From positions 1,234,302 to 1,265,414 of the forward strand of contig BJOX01000003.1 in the NCBI GenBank assembly GCA_009731375.1: DNA of 31,113 bases. The letters run 5' to 3'. The position numbers were made by a program, and so were the translations under genes. Below are positions 10,025 to 21,185 of this stretch, piece after piece. Under the pieces are notes generated by a model, which was not told where the DNA came from, did no database searches, and worked only from the letters and a program-made list of their open reading frames with translations. Position 1 is the stretch's first letter. Each line of letters opens with the position of its first letter. This DNA is from Paulinella micropora (Eukaryota; Cercozoa; Imbricatea; Euglyphida).

Positions 10025-10543
10025 TATTCGCATTCCGCGTAGTGCGACGAAGCTTAAGGCATCCAAACCTTACGCGTCTGCGGCCAAACAATTGTTTTCT
10101 GGGCCAGCACGAACACTAGGAACAAGTCGACGTTCGACGTCCTCGCAAGCATAAGTCTCGTTTGGTTGAGTCACAGGAAGAAGAGGATCCGGAGGAACGA
10201 CGAGGAGGAGGACGACGAGGAGGAGGATCTGCAGCCTCCACGCGCGCGTACGAAAGTCCCCAAACTTATGGTAAGTCTTTGTTCCGTATGTTATGTTGGA
10301 ATACACCGTTTGCTGGGTGCTGTCTGGGGCTAGACAAAAATGCAAGCGTAAACTGCAAGATCAAAGAAGTACTTCAGAAGCATTGGACGGCTCGGCGGAG
10401 GCGAACGCGAAGGTTTTCACTGACAGAATCAGCATAAACAGGCTGCGGAAGAATTTCCACGACAAATGTAAGCGCTGCATGATGTTTTTCAACGTCACCG
10501 CCTGGTTGAGGCCGCATCTGGTTAATAATAATGTGACCTAAAA
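10025..10543 (+). pseudogene. Unrecognised, possibly coding segment with a candidate intron
   Basis: GC content and codon-like texture rise sharply at about 10025. A basic stretch (SATKLKASKPYASAAKQL) is followed by a Glu/Arg-rich stretch in another frame. A consensus donor, ATG|GTAAGT, lies at 10269, and an acceptor-like GGGGCTAG ends at about 10331. Beyond it a frame reads RLRKNFHDKCKRCMMFFNV before a stop near 10541. No single phase joins these pieces cleanly. The segment may be a decayed exon cluster or transposon remnant. Function unknown. Confidence 0.3.
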
Positions 10544-10703
10544 TAATCACACACCACGATGTGAAATTTGGTAAAGGGATGTGGCACATGGTACAGTTCT
10601 GGGGAAATGATTACAGTAAGGCAATTCTCTTCCCCCTAATCCCCCACTCTTCTTTCCGTGCTTTGAGTCTGTAAATGATCGTGTCAATGGAAATCCCCGT
10701 CTA

Positions 10704-10916
10704 TTGTTCACTAACGCTCGAGAGAAAAAAATGCCTTACACAGAAAAAGTGCAGGATCGTGACTTCCAGCTAGGCACTGAAATCTTCGATGACGGAGTTA
10801 AACAGCGCGATCGGGGTATGAGGATAACAAAAGAGAGTTGGGACAGGGCTGTAAGTTTAGCACGACTTTACAACAAGAAAATTAGTTTTAATAATAAACG
10901 TCGTTTTATCTGTTAA
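10704..10916 (+). CDS. Small hypothetical ORF, 70 codons
   Basis: The frame gives a charged, mixed-composition peptide (MPYTEKVQDRDFQLGTEIFD inside it) ending NNKRRFIC. I see no domain, signal or membrane segment. It may be a last exon belonging with the traces at 10025-10543. The ATG at 10704 is not supported by anything else. Function unknown. Confidence 0.3.
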   Translation: MFTNAREKKMPYTEKVQDRDFQLGTEIFDDGVKQRDRGMRITKESWDRAVSLARLYNKKISFNNKRRFIC

Positions 10917-10977
10917 TAACTAACTTGATACTTATTGAAAACGTCCGGGCCGGGAACGTCTTCAACGGTGTCTCCAG

Positions 10978-11315
10978 TTTGGGAAAATAATTCCCATTTC
11001 AGGACAATATTTCCCATTTTGGGACAATATTTTCCCAAAGTGAGATTTTCCAAAGTGGGAAATATTTTCCCAAAATGATAAATATTTTCCCAAAATATAA
11101 AATATTTTCCCAAAGTGAGATTTCCAAAACGGGAAAATATTTTCCCAAAGTAGGGAATATTTTCCCGAAGTAGAAAAATATCTTCCCAAAGTGAAAATTT
11201 TCGACAATTTGCAAAGGGGGAAATATTTTCCCAAAATGGGAAATATTGTCCCAAATTAGTAATATATTTTCCTGAAACGGGAAAACTTTTCCCAAAAAAG
11301 AATTTCCACTTTACA
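10978..11315. repeat. Palindromic GGGAAAATATTTTCCC array
   Basis: GGGAAATATTTTCCC-type palindromes recur about every 20-30 bases, joined by AAAGTGAGATTT or AAAATG spacers. About a dozen units are recognisable. The design (palindrome centred on AATATT, short spacer) parallels the arrays at 470-903 and 8960-9790 but with GGG/CCC ends. Open frames on the minus strand (FGKIFP-like) are a by-product of the repeat. Confidence 0.88.
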
Positions 11316-13534
11316 ATAATATTTCACAGCTTTGGGAGATGTTGTCGGAATTTGGGAAAATAAAATGACATTTGTCCCCGTAGTGTCGACCATCGTGATG
11401 GCGGCAAAGTCCAGCTGCCACGCCGGGGGACCTTTTCGTGGAGACACTGCTGGAATCAGACTCAGTGAGTTGCTCGGTAGAGCATTAGTCAGACATTTTG
11501 GTTGGTTGGGTCAAGGACCCAGTGGCGCCAGCTGGAAATAAATTCTAAAATTTTTGAATTTTAGGTTGGAGACCTAGTGCTGCTACTACGGGCAATCGGG
11601 TAGCTAGTCGAGGGGTCTCGAGCTCCATCTAGGGCGAACCCTAGAGGTGGTTGCCGTCCGGGAAGACACCTGGGCGTTTAAAGTTAGACGGCGGGAAAGA
11701 AACTTTGAGTGGTTCCCTCCGTAGAAGCAGCATGTTGGCTGCAAGTCAAGGTGTGGCAGCCCCATATCAAGGGCGACGCCTGTGGACAATGTAAAAAGGT
11801 TTGAAGACAATAAGGGAGTGCATGTAAGCACCAAAGACTTGTTTGTTTGCCATGTTGGGCAAAAAGAGTTGTTGATAAATTTACCGTGGTTCCGGACATT
11901 TTTTTCAAAAAAGTTGCTGAGCAGCAGGTGGTGCTGTTTCCTGTTTTTCGTTCCTGGCCTGGCGAGATCTGTGGTGTGTGTTCCGGCAGTTTGAGCTGGG
12001 CAGCAGTTTAGGGACATCGTATGCGTCGTTTTCTACGTTTTTGGTGCAGTGGTTTGAAAATTTGACGGACTTCGTTGGACATTGTTGGGCTGTGGAAGGT
12101 GAAGAAGGAAAAGTTTGTTGTTGATAGACTTTGGTTGAGTTTTAGACTGTCGGTCAGTATTATTTTTATTAGCGAAGGTGTTGGCAAGGTGTAATGCATG
12201 CCGTTGGGTGAGCAGTTTTCGTTTTTGGAGACGGTAAGGACGTTGAGTTTTTCTTTATTGAAGTCGGACGTAGCATGAGGACTTTAAGCTTTGGTTTGGT
12301 AAGCAAAGGAAGGGGAAGTAAGGAAATTCATTTCTTTTCTGTTGCTCGTGTTTCGGCGGGGCTTCTGTTTAGTTTTGGAAGCAGGAGGGCTGCTAGTCGT
12401 CGTTTGCTGTAGCAGTGGGGACGTAGGGGGAGATCATGAGACATAGGAATTATTTTGTTTTGTTCCTTTGAGACCGGACAGTTGTTGCTCTTCTCTCTCT
12501 TCTCTCCTTTCTCTCTGTCTTGCTGATGTGTGGCAAGAACTCTTAGACCCTTTTGTATCGCTCAGTTTGTTTCCTTCTCTATTACATACATTAATGGATA
12601 AGGAGTTAGGTGGAGATACCTGTTTGTGTGTGTTCATATTTTCATACGTGTTTGCTTTGGGCAGTTTGTGAGTATGAATTGCTTTATCGTCATGGTTGTT
12701 GCTGTGAGTATGTGTGAGTTATTATTTGGCGGAGGAGACATACGCCTATGTGAGGAAGTTTGTTTGTTGTGCTTATGTGTTGCTATATTGCCGAACTCCA
12801 CTGGAGACGTAGGATAGCTTGCTCATTTCGTTATATTTTCTGCTAGTTTGTTCGTTGTGCTTGTCAGCATCTCGTCCATTTACTTGGCTGTGTTCGTGAC
12901 ACTGTTGTCAATGAACATACATTATATGTATCTTCATATTGCGTGTTGGTCATTTTCCGTGAGAATGGTGTGGATTGCATAGTATGCGATATTGATAATG
13001 ATGTTGATGTGCTTGTTGCTTAACGTTGTGTTTAAGGTGTTGCTGTTTGAGTTGTGAACATATTTTATTAATGAACTTGTTCGGCTGTTGTCTGGCTTTA
13101 TGACATTTACTATGTTGGCTCATATCGGCCACTATTCCTAAATAGGGGGAGCAATGGACAAATTTATTAATATAGTATTTACTCATATCGGCCTATACAT
13201 GTTTTACATAGTTATTAATAGTTCTGGTACTGATGGCAGTCACTTCCTTCATAGGACTGATCGTTGCTTTACCTTTATACTCAGTTGTATTTTCTTTATT
13301 TAAGTTTAGGCGGGTAGTTAGTTTAATTTGACTGAGCCAGTGTCTGGTTCAGTTTCCTTCTGTCTAAGTAAAGATCAAGTGTCTGAAGTACAGAATGGGA
13401 ACCCCTCCCCCGGCAACCTAGTAAAGTTACATTGCTGGCACCACTCCTCAAAACTTCAAGTCCACTTGTGTTGCTTCAAGTGTCTTGCCGCAGTGACAGA
13501 AAGAGTATATACTTAGCCAAGTATATATTAATAT
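11316..13534. other. Intergenic, no gene recognised
   Basis: Mixed-composition sequence without long repeats. Open frames are short and have no recognisable motif. A pyrimidine-rich tract lies at 12487-12520. CTCATATCGGCC occurs twice (13118 and 13183). A patch at 11440-11520 resembles part of a tRNA but does not fold as one. Confidence 0.5.
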
Positions 13535-13557
13535 TAATGTCTATGTGCCTGTGTCTG

Positions 13558-13753
13558 GATGCCGGGCGGCATCAATATTTCAAGTTGTTTCAAGAGGTTA
13601 AATTTTTTTTTAATTTTTTTCAATATTAATATTAAACCTTTGATTTCCAATATCAAAATCAATGAAAATTTATTATAATTATTAAAATCTAACCTCTAAC
13701 AGTGTCCGACTCACACTTGAGTCATAATCATTTTTAGGCTGATGCCGCGTGGC
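13558..13753. repeat. Subterminal hairpins, left end of piggyBac-like element
   Basis: GATGCCGGGCGGCATC lies about 20 bases inside the left end and GATGCCGCGTGGCATC at about 13740. Related GATGCAGGCAGGCATC units stand near the right end at about 16400 and 16419. These recurring imperfect palindromes are candidate transposase-binding sites. Confidence 0.6.
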
Positions 13754-15344
13754 ATCACTGTCTTTGAGAGGGTGCCTAAGCGTTTTTTGCTTCTTGGAGA
13801 GAGACTTGCCGTGCTGTTTATGCCAGGCGTGACACGTACGTCCTTTAGAGTTACATAGAGGCATGTTCGGTCCACAGGTCGCGCAGTGATACTCAGTAAA
13901 ATTCACCTTCTTCTCTGCGTACGCATACAGGCACACACTGCATCTACGTCTCTTCGCCCTCTCCGTACTACCAGGGAAGGCGTCACCTGCCTCCCGCTTC
14001 TTCTTAATCTTATCTCCCTGAACGGTCATTGGATACCTGGACAGAAGCATGCATGAGGGTAGGTTGGGGTCGATACTACCTTCTGCCACACGGGGAGGGG
14101 CAAGAATAGCATCTATTTCAGCCTCATCGACCTTCCTTAACAGCGCTTTCGCGACCAAGGATTTGAAATAGCCCGGCCTGCCATCACCTTCATAGATTAA
14201 GGTTGGCCAAAACAGTGACAGAAAATTTGAGATAATGCCTGTACGCGTTGGTGAGAATGAAGTCAATCAAAATGAAGAAATCTACCTTAGCCCAATCATG
14301 GGTGGCAACAGGGGTTGAGAGAATTGGACCCGTGGCGAGCGGCAGTGAACATATCGACTGCGTTAAAAGCTGAATAATACAAAGCTACGGCCTGGCAGCG
14401 CGGGACTTGTGGCTGTGAGTGAGAAAAACGCGCATTCCGAGGTTTACCCGCCAAAGTAGTAGAGCAAGTAGCTATAATCTGCTGCTGATTATGGTTGTTT
14501 TGGTTGACTTCGAGCAGCTTAACCCCATCCTTTTCGCATTTAGCTGAGGCTAAATCCCTTTGGCCCCACCCCTTGAGCTATGAAGTAACCTCACTGGAAA
14601 CCCTGAGAGCGCAGTCTTAACCATGCTCAGAAAATCACATCCCCTTTTCTTCATCTCCATGGCTGTTTTGACAGAGGCAAACCACGAATCACCGACAAAG
14701 ATACGGCCCGTTCCCCACCACGGCTTCGTCAACCTAAGCGTAGTTTCAGTAGTAACCCCCAGAGCAGCCGCAAACTCTTTTTGTCGATCTCTCACTTGCC
14801 CCTCAACCATCTCCATTGCAATACAGATGCCAGATTCCACGTCACAGGGTGTATGATACTCCCTCCCAACAGGGATCGGTTTCCTGGGGATCACCATTTT
14901 GCCAGGCATTTTATCTCCTGTATACTGCCCCATGCTTTCATCAACAGTAATAATAAGTTCTTGCACTATGGATTGCTCTGCCTTCTTGCCAACTGCCTCA
15001 GCAAAAGCACGAATGGGGAGAAGTGTCAGTTGATGAGGGGGGGCCAAATGTCAAACATCTGAAAATAGCATCGAACCGATTGAGGGCCATAAACTTACCA
15101 AAGTCATCTCCCGGCAGGCCGTCTGTGCCCACTTCACTTACCTTACCCCAGTGACACCTCCTGCGGCCCCTATCTGCTAATGATATACGAATTAGGAGGC
15201 CCAAAAACGCACAAAACTCATCCTCTGTAAGGGGGGATCTCATACGGGGGGCTGGATCTTTTGCGAGCTCCACGGAAGTGAGGTTGAGTATAGTTGGCAA
15301 CATCTCAGTACGGAAAAAATGCATAAAGTGCCTGTAGTTGATAC

Positions 15345-15345
<1 letters not shown>
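13682..15345 (-). pseudogene. piggyBac-like transposase, frameshifted
   Basis: The protein family (PGBD, DDE_Tnp_1_7) cuts and pastes DNA at TTAA. Reading down the minus strand: an N-terminal helical part (LTEDEFCAFLGLLIRISLAD, about 15230) is followed by GDDFGKFMALNRFDAIFRCL. Next comes the catalytic region, with ITVDESMGQYTGDKMPGKMV (about 14950) and GTGRIFVGDSWFASV (about 14690), then YYSAFNAVDMF (about 14365). The C-terminus is a Cys-rich finger, CSVC...CATCG...CHAWHK (about 13960-13820), typical of the family. The frame breaks at a 7-C run (15038-15044) and again near 14565, 14325 and 14240. With four or more breaks it is probably dead, though the C-run break could be a sequencing error. 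Confidence 0.85.
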
Positions 15346-15375
<30 letters not shown>

Positions 15376-15466
15376 AAAAAAAAAAAAAAGAANNNNNNNN
15401 NNNNNNNNNNNNNNNNNNNNNNNNNNNNNNNNNNNNNNNNNNNAAAAAAAAAAAAAAAAAAAAAAA
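15344..15466. other. Poly-A tract with 51-base assembly gap
   Basis: Long A runs on both sides of N at 15393-15443. The tract lies between the main transposase block and its probable N-terminal exon. Confidence 0.9.
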
Positions 15467-15780
15467 GACAATTGACGCAAAAAAAACGGTAGCAAAGTGG
15501 ACACCATGATTAAGAAAAAAGCAGCATCAAAAACTAGGCTTGAAATTTTATCTCTCTCAATCTCTGTGCAAGTTTATAACATAATTCAAAAAAAAAGGGG
15601 GAACAGAAAGAGGAAGTCTCGAGGAGTTGTCATGCTGCTGGCATAGATAAATAAAAATCAACAGAGGGAGAAATTTGAATACGTACAGGGTGGGGTCGAT
15701 GTTAAATTTTTGATTCATCGACGACCTCGCCTTGTGGCGAGATCGATCGCTGCTCTGGTCACGGTCTGAGAACCCAAGAC

Positions 15781-16152
15781 TCAGTTGAATCCCTTAGATA
15801 TGACTTTTGCTTTCTCTTTAGCTACTTGCTGGGGTGTGTAGGGGCTGGGGTTGTAAACAGGAGGGCCTTCGTCGTCATCCCCCTCCTCATCATCGTCGTT
15901 TTCCGCCTTCACCTTCTGCTCGTTCTCATCCTCCTTCTGCTCTTGCTCCTGCTGCTCCTGCTCCTCCTCTTCGTCCTCTGAAACCTCCATCTTCATCTCT
16001 TCTCCGTCACCATTTATGAACTTATAAAACCACCCTGCCTGCGAGGGGCATGGTTTGCAGTTCTTCTCAAACACATAATAATCCCTCACATCAAAACGCA
16101 TGGTAAACAATGCTTTCTCTTTCTTGGATTCTTGTTTTTTTAGTGTCCCCAA
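15781..16152 (-). pseudogene. Probable N-terminal exon of the piggyBac-like transposase
   Basis: An open frame of 123 codons lies inside the TTAA-bounded element and in the same orientation as the transposase. It starts MGTLKKQESKKEKALF, has a short globular part with CKPCPSQAGWFYKF, then a strongly acidic Glu/Asp/Gln stretch. Acidic N-termini are common in this transposase family. The connection to the downstream block (15345) is not resolved: stops and a gap lie between. It could instead be a passenger ORF. Confidence 0.5.
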
Positions 16153-16456
16153 AGCACCAATATCAAGTTAAATAGGATAATTAAATTTTTTCTTGGCTCA
16201 GGCACTGCCGAACTTCGCAATAGCGATCGAAAGGATGCTGCACACCTCGATCTTTTTTGCTCGCAACTACTCAAAGGACTGAGCAGAAATTTTATTAATC
16301 AATCTCTAGACACTTTTCCTATATTTTTCTAGAGTTTATTTTACAAAATCAGCACCGGTTGTATCGGAAGAATTTTTTGAAAATCAGTCACTAAAAAGTG
16401 ATGCAGGCAGGCATCAGAGGATGCAGGCAGGCATCACCAGGCACATAGACATTTAA

Positions 16457-16758
16457 TATTTCATTCTGTCCTCACATTTTCTTAAGCATAACAAGAGTCT
16501 TTCAAAGCTCTAAATATCATCGTTATGATAGCCTGGTCTCATATATATGACTCATGATTTCATTAGTTATATGTTCCTTCATCAGCCGCTGCTAAATCCA
16601 CTACTAAGCTCGCTAGCTCGTCAACCTGAGATGCATAGTAATCATGCTCACTCAAGTTCTATTTGTAATTGAGTGCAACGCAGTCTCATTATCCTGCACG
16701 GTGACATCATCTCCTCTGCACGAGTCACCTTTCCAAACCTTTGCACTAGTCTATCCAG

Positions 16759-16817
<59 letters not shown>

Positions 16818-17992
16818 TATATCTCATTCACATTCTGCATCGTTTAAAGTCAGGTGAATCATCCCTCGGGACACCAAGTCACTGATATTCCTCGCCTTAG
16901 TGAGTCCTTCAATCTTCCATACACAAACAAGAACGCTCTCTATCTTTGTCTGAGAGTCAGCAGTCACTTCTGCCTTCATATCTGTGAGCAATCTTATTCC
17001 TCTCTTCCCTCTCTATGTCAGTTCTCCAGACACTTCTTCAATCTCTTGGGCTGAAGTGCCAGCATTTTTCTTCAATCTCACCTGTAAATGCAGTTGTTTC
17101 AAGGCTTGTGCTTGTGGTGAAGCTGAGCTAACATATTCACTATCACCTAATTTGCTCTAGTCTTTCCACACACTCCCTGAATCTTTCGGTTCCCCTCTTA
17201 TCAGCAATGCTGGGTGTGCTTTGCTTCATTGTTAATGCTGATCTTAATTCCGTCTGACACATTCACTTTTTCTCTCACCTCACACACACTCTCCTCTTCC
17301 TCAATCTCGTTCTCTTTTTTCCCATCCTCATACAATTGCTCACACATCCACATATATCTCAGCACCTCCTTGCCAGTGGCGGGCTTGCAGAGCCGCCACG
17401 TTGGCCTCGTGTACCATTTCATAGTGTTCGTTTACAGGTTTGAGTGCTCCCTCCGAGCCCAAGCCCTTCTCCCTCATGCTCAACAAAATTACTCACCTCC
17501 ATTCCTTAAATTGTCCTCTAGTGTTCGTTTACAGGTTTGAGTGCTCCCTCCGAGCCCAAGCCCTTGTCCCCCATCCTCAACAAAATTGCTCTCCTCAATT
17601 CCTTAAATTGTCCTCTCCCGTCATAAGCCTACTCCTGGCTTACCTCTTGAATCACATTTTTGTACACAGTTGTGAGTTGATACCTCTCACCTTCTAACGG
17701 GAAGGTTTTGTCGTTGTAGAGCGTGTTATGTTTATACACTGTACTCATAGTAGTAGTGTTCCCTGTTAAGCTTAATATTACTTAATGATCAACGACCATA
17801 CTTTAATTTTAAGCTTACAATTAGATCAGCGCGAGTATGTGTATGCACGTGCAGTGTGCTGTGCTGTGTGTGTGTGTGTTTGTGTTTGTGCGTTGCTTTT
17901 TGTTTCATTTTGATGATTTCGAATCGATACTGATTGATATGTCTTAAGACTACACGATTGTAAAAGTCAGCGTTAACTTCTTTATCTTCTTT

Positions 17993-18024
<32 letters not shown>

Positions 18025-18028
18025 TCCT

Positions 18029-18086
<58 letters not shown>

Positions 18087-18780
18087 AATCAATCAATCAA
18101 TCAATCAATCTATCTATCTATCTATCTCGCTTTCTGTCTTGTCTGACTCGACAACTTACAACGAGCACAAGTTCAAATATGACTGACAACTTTCCAGAGT
18201 CATGCGCTCAATTTGAACGTAAGTTTCGTACTTCTTGACTACGATGAACAATCGCTTAGCCTCGGCGCTTAACTTACTTACTTACTGTACATTGTTAGTT
18301 AGTTACTTAGTTATTTTTGAGTGCTGCATTCTTCGCCAATGCTCGCTCTTGTTGCTTGTGCAGTGGCTTGTCTGAAAGTTCTCATCAAGAGAGCTTTCAA
18401 ATGATCCATCCCACAATCTCAAACATGAGGATTCGGCCGAGAACTCAGCGCTTGAAGTCATGATTCATGGTACCTAAGCGCTAAGAATCTCTCACCGTTT
18501 GAAGAACCTGGCACCGCAAATATATATTCCGAGGCGACAGCCAAACACTTCGCGTGTATTACGGACGAGCCGGGACGGCGAGTGCGTAAAACACGTCGAA
18601 TTTGGCGAACCGCAGACATGATTTTTCTCGAGTGCAAAAAAATTGGTGTGATTTGCCACCGGGGCCGTCAGTGATGTTTTGCGAGCGCGCGCGCATATTG
18701 GCTATGATACCACCTCACGTACGAGTTTTTACATCAAGCACACATAGAAAATACATGCTCTTGCGAGGGGTTATGCGTGT
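16457..18780. other. Intergenic, microsatellites only
   Basis: No gene recognised. It holds (TA)n at 16760-16816, a 97-bp tandem duplication at 17423-17617, (TG)n near 17866, and a compound tetranucleotide tract at 17991-18127 made of TTTC, then TATC, then AATC, then TATC. Confidence 0.6.
17423..17617. repeat. 97-bp tandem duplication
   Basis: AGTGTTCGTTTACAGGTTTG begins at 17423 and again at 17520. The two copies differ by a handful of substitutions. No function is evident. Confidence 0.9.
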
Positions 18781-18880
18781 GTGTTCTCTCTCTCTCTCCT
18801 CTCTTCTCTCTCCTCTCTCTCTCTCTATCTCTCTCTTTTTTGATTTTTTTTCGTTATTATATTATTATTATTATTAATTT
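18781..18880. repeat. (CT)n and (ATT)n microsatellites
   Basis: A CT-rich tract is followed by TTATTATTATT directly upstream of SINE copy 2. Confidence 0.9.
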
Positions 18881-18884
18881 TATT

Positions 18885-19153
18885 GGACACCGTGATAGCC
18901 CAGTGGTCAAGTTCTACCATCTGGGCCCTGTCGCCAGTTCGATTCCCGTCGGTGCCACCAGTATTTTCATTGAACATACCGGTCTATTTCTGGACCAGTA
19001 TTTTCATTGAACATACCGGCCCGTCTGGAAGTGTTGGAACTGCCCTTGCGGGGGTGTCATTAGAGCTTATCGTCAATTCTTCGTACTCCCCTCACGGGTG
19101 AGACGATGGAGGCGCATGTGCAGAAATGCATCAGCCATTGACAGAGAAGCACT
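18885..19153 (+). mobile_element. tRNA-derived SINE, copy 2
   Basis: It shares the tRNA-like head (A box TAGCCCAGTGG, B box AGTTCGATTCC), the body (GGGGGTGTCA.T, GGGTGAGACGATGG) and the end GACAGAGAAGCACT with copy 1 at 129-367. It is longer because a segment with CCAGTATTTTCATTGAACAT is tandemly repeated (about 36 bp) after the head. The 3' tail is ATTATTATT. Confidence 0.82.
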
Positions 19154-19195
19154 ATTATTATTAATTTTAACTTTATTATCATTATTTTTTTTTCC

Positions 19196-19352
19196 TAGAT
19201 CCAACGGAGTGTATGTATGTATGTGTGTGTGTATGTGTGTGATGGACTCGTGGCCAGAATCACGTGCTACTGCTGCACATTGAGCTTAACACGTGGCTAG
19301 AATCACGTGCTACTGTTCCATTTAGCCAAACACGTGTCCAGAATCACGCGCT
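19196..19352. repeat. (TATG)n plus a CACGTG minisatellite
   Basis: After a TATG/TG tract, three units of about 40-46 bases each carry CGTGGCCAGAATCACGTGCT or a close variant. Several CACGTG palindromes result. Confidence 0.8.
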
Positions 19353-19386
19353 ACTGATCAAGGTTACTGTCTCCATGATTATGCCT

Positions 19387-19775
19387 AGAAGAAGAAGAAG
19401 AAGAAGAAGAAGAAGAAGAAGAAGAAGAAGAAGAAGAAGAAGAAGAAGGAGAAGAAGAAGAAGGAGAACGAGAAGGAGGAGAAGGAGAAGAAGAAGGAGA
19501 AGGAGGAGAAGAAGAAGAAGAAGAAGAAGAAGAAGAAGAGGAGGAGGAGGAGGAAGGAGGAGGAGGAGGAGGAGAACGAGAAGAAGAAGAAGAAGAAGAA
19601 GAAGAAGGAGGAGGAGGAGGAGGAGGAGGAGGAAGGAGGAGGAGAAGGAGGAGAAGGAGGAGAAGGAGGAGAACGAGAAGAAGAAGAAGAAGAAGAAGAA
19701 GAAGAAGAAGGAGGAGGAGGAGGAGGAGGAGGAGGAGGAGAAGAAGAAGAAGAAGAAGAAGAAAAAGAAGGAGGA
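19387..19775. repeat. Polypurine (GAA)n/(GGA)n tract
   Basis: About 390 bases of GAA and GGA with almost no pyrimidine. It is open in all three frames on both strands as low-complexity peptides, none credible. Confidence 0.95.
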
Positions 19776-19797
19776 CGAACTGAACTTCAAGCAATAT

Positions 19798-20160
19798 AGA
19801 AACAACAACAACAACAACAACAATCACAACAACAACAACAACCACAACTAAACCACAACATTTTTCATAGTCATATATACATACATACATACATACATAT
19901 ACATACATACATACACATACCTACACGTCCACATACATACACTTCACATACCTTCACATACACATACTCACACACACATACATACATACATACATACATA
20001 CATACATACATACATACCTTCTGCCGGCCTGATCTTCGGAATTACTGATTGAATTCCTTGACCTTCTTGAACCTATACATATACATAACATTCATTCATT
20101 CAATCATTCATTCGTTCATTCATGCATTCATTCATTCATACATTCATACATTCATGCATA
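19798..20160. repeat. (AAC)n, (ATAC)n and (ATTC)n microsatellites
   Basis: A cluster of short arrays with a 70-base unique patch at about 20020-20090. No gene. Confidence 0.9.
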
Positions 20161-20436
20161 TACATATACATATACACAATAAACATATACATACACATAC
20201 ACGTACACGTACACGTACACGTACACGTACACCATGCACATGCACATGCACATATACCTATACCTATACCTATACATATATATACATATACATATACATA
20301 TACATGTACATGTACATGTACATGTACATATACATGTACATATACATATACATATACATATAAAATATACATATAACATATACATATACATATGTATACA
20401 TATACATATATATACATATACATGTACATGTACATG

Positions 20437-20468
<32 letters not shown>

Positions 20469-20658
20469 ACATATACATATAAATACTCATATACATACAC
20501 ATATACGTATATACATATACGTATATACATATACGTATATACATATACGTATATACATATACGTATATACATATACGTATATACATATACGTATATACAT
20601 ATACGTATATACATATACACATACATATACATATACATGCACATGCACATGCACATGC

Positions 20659-20725
<67 letters not shown>

Positions 20726-20815
20726 AGCTTACATATACATATACATATACATATACATACATACATACATACATACATACATACATACATACACACACAT
20801 ACACATACACATACA
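20160..20815. repeat. Compound (TACATA)n/(ACGTAC)n array
   Basis: Hexanucleotide ATACAT blocks alternate with GTACAT/TGCACA blocks. From about 20505 to 20615 there is a higher-order 14-base unit, CATATACGTATATA, in about eight copies, each self-complementary. Confidence 0.92.
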
Positions 20816-20972
20816 TAAATAAATAGATAGATAGATATGTAGATGGATGGATGGATGGATAGATAGATAGATAGATAGACAGACAGATGGATAGATGAGA
20901 TATTGCAAAAGGAATGTAGTCCTTGCAAAGAACGCAGTTTCACATCAAACAGCAATTTGTGTACTGTGCATG

Positions 20973-21026
<54 letters not shown>

Positions 21027-21078
21027 TATAGGTAGGTAGGTAGGTAGGTAGGTAGATGGATGGATGGATGGATGAATG

Positions 21079-21113
<35 letters not shown>

Positions 21114-21144
21114 GGTTAGGTAGGTAGGTGGGTAGGTAGGTAGG

Positions 21145-21176
<32 letters not shown>

Positions 21177-21185
21177 GATAGAACA
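20816..21185. repeat. (GATA)n/(GATG)n/(GTAG)n array
   Basis: GATA, GGAT and GGTA tetranucleotide runs interrupted by a 90-base unique stretch (20895-20975). Confidence 0.92.

Larger units (their letters stand above)
13539..16452. mobile_element. piggyBac-like DNA transposon, about 2.9 kb, TTAA-flanked
   Basis: The left end starts TGTCTATGTGCCTG directly after TTAA (13535-13538). The right end is the inverse, CAGGCACATAGACAT, directly before TTAA (16453-16456). The right terminus has one extra base. TTAA target duplication is the hallmark of piggyBac, and the transposase remnants inside (minus strand, 13682-16152) agree. Short hairpins of type GATGCC-N4-GGCATC lie near both ends. Confidence 0.85.

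Noticed and set aside
11440-11520. tRNA-like patch (GCTCGGTAGAGCATTAG and GGGTCAAGGACCC)
   Set aside because: It resembles a D arm and a B box, but no acceptor stem or anticodon arm can be folded around it.
11505-11560. Retroviral-type primer binding site (TGGCGCC)
   Set aside because: Only seven bases match, and there is no long terminal repeat, polypurine tract or reverse transcriptase in the region.
18885-18960. Functional tRNA gene
   Set aside because: A and B boxes are present, but the T stem and acceptor do not pair well, and the same head with the same non-tRNA body occurs at 129-367, which shows a SINE.
19264-19908. Open frames up to 195 codons over polypurine DNA
   Set aside because: Pure low-complexity peptides (Arg/Glu/Lys or Ser/Pro/Leu) from GAA/GGA repeats, with no splice sites or domains.
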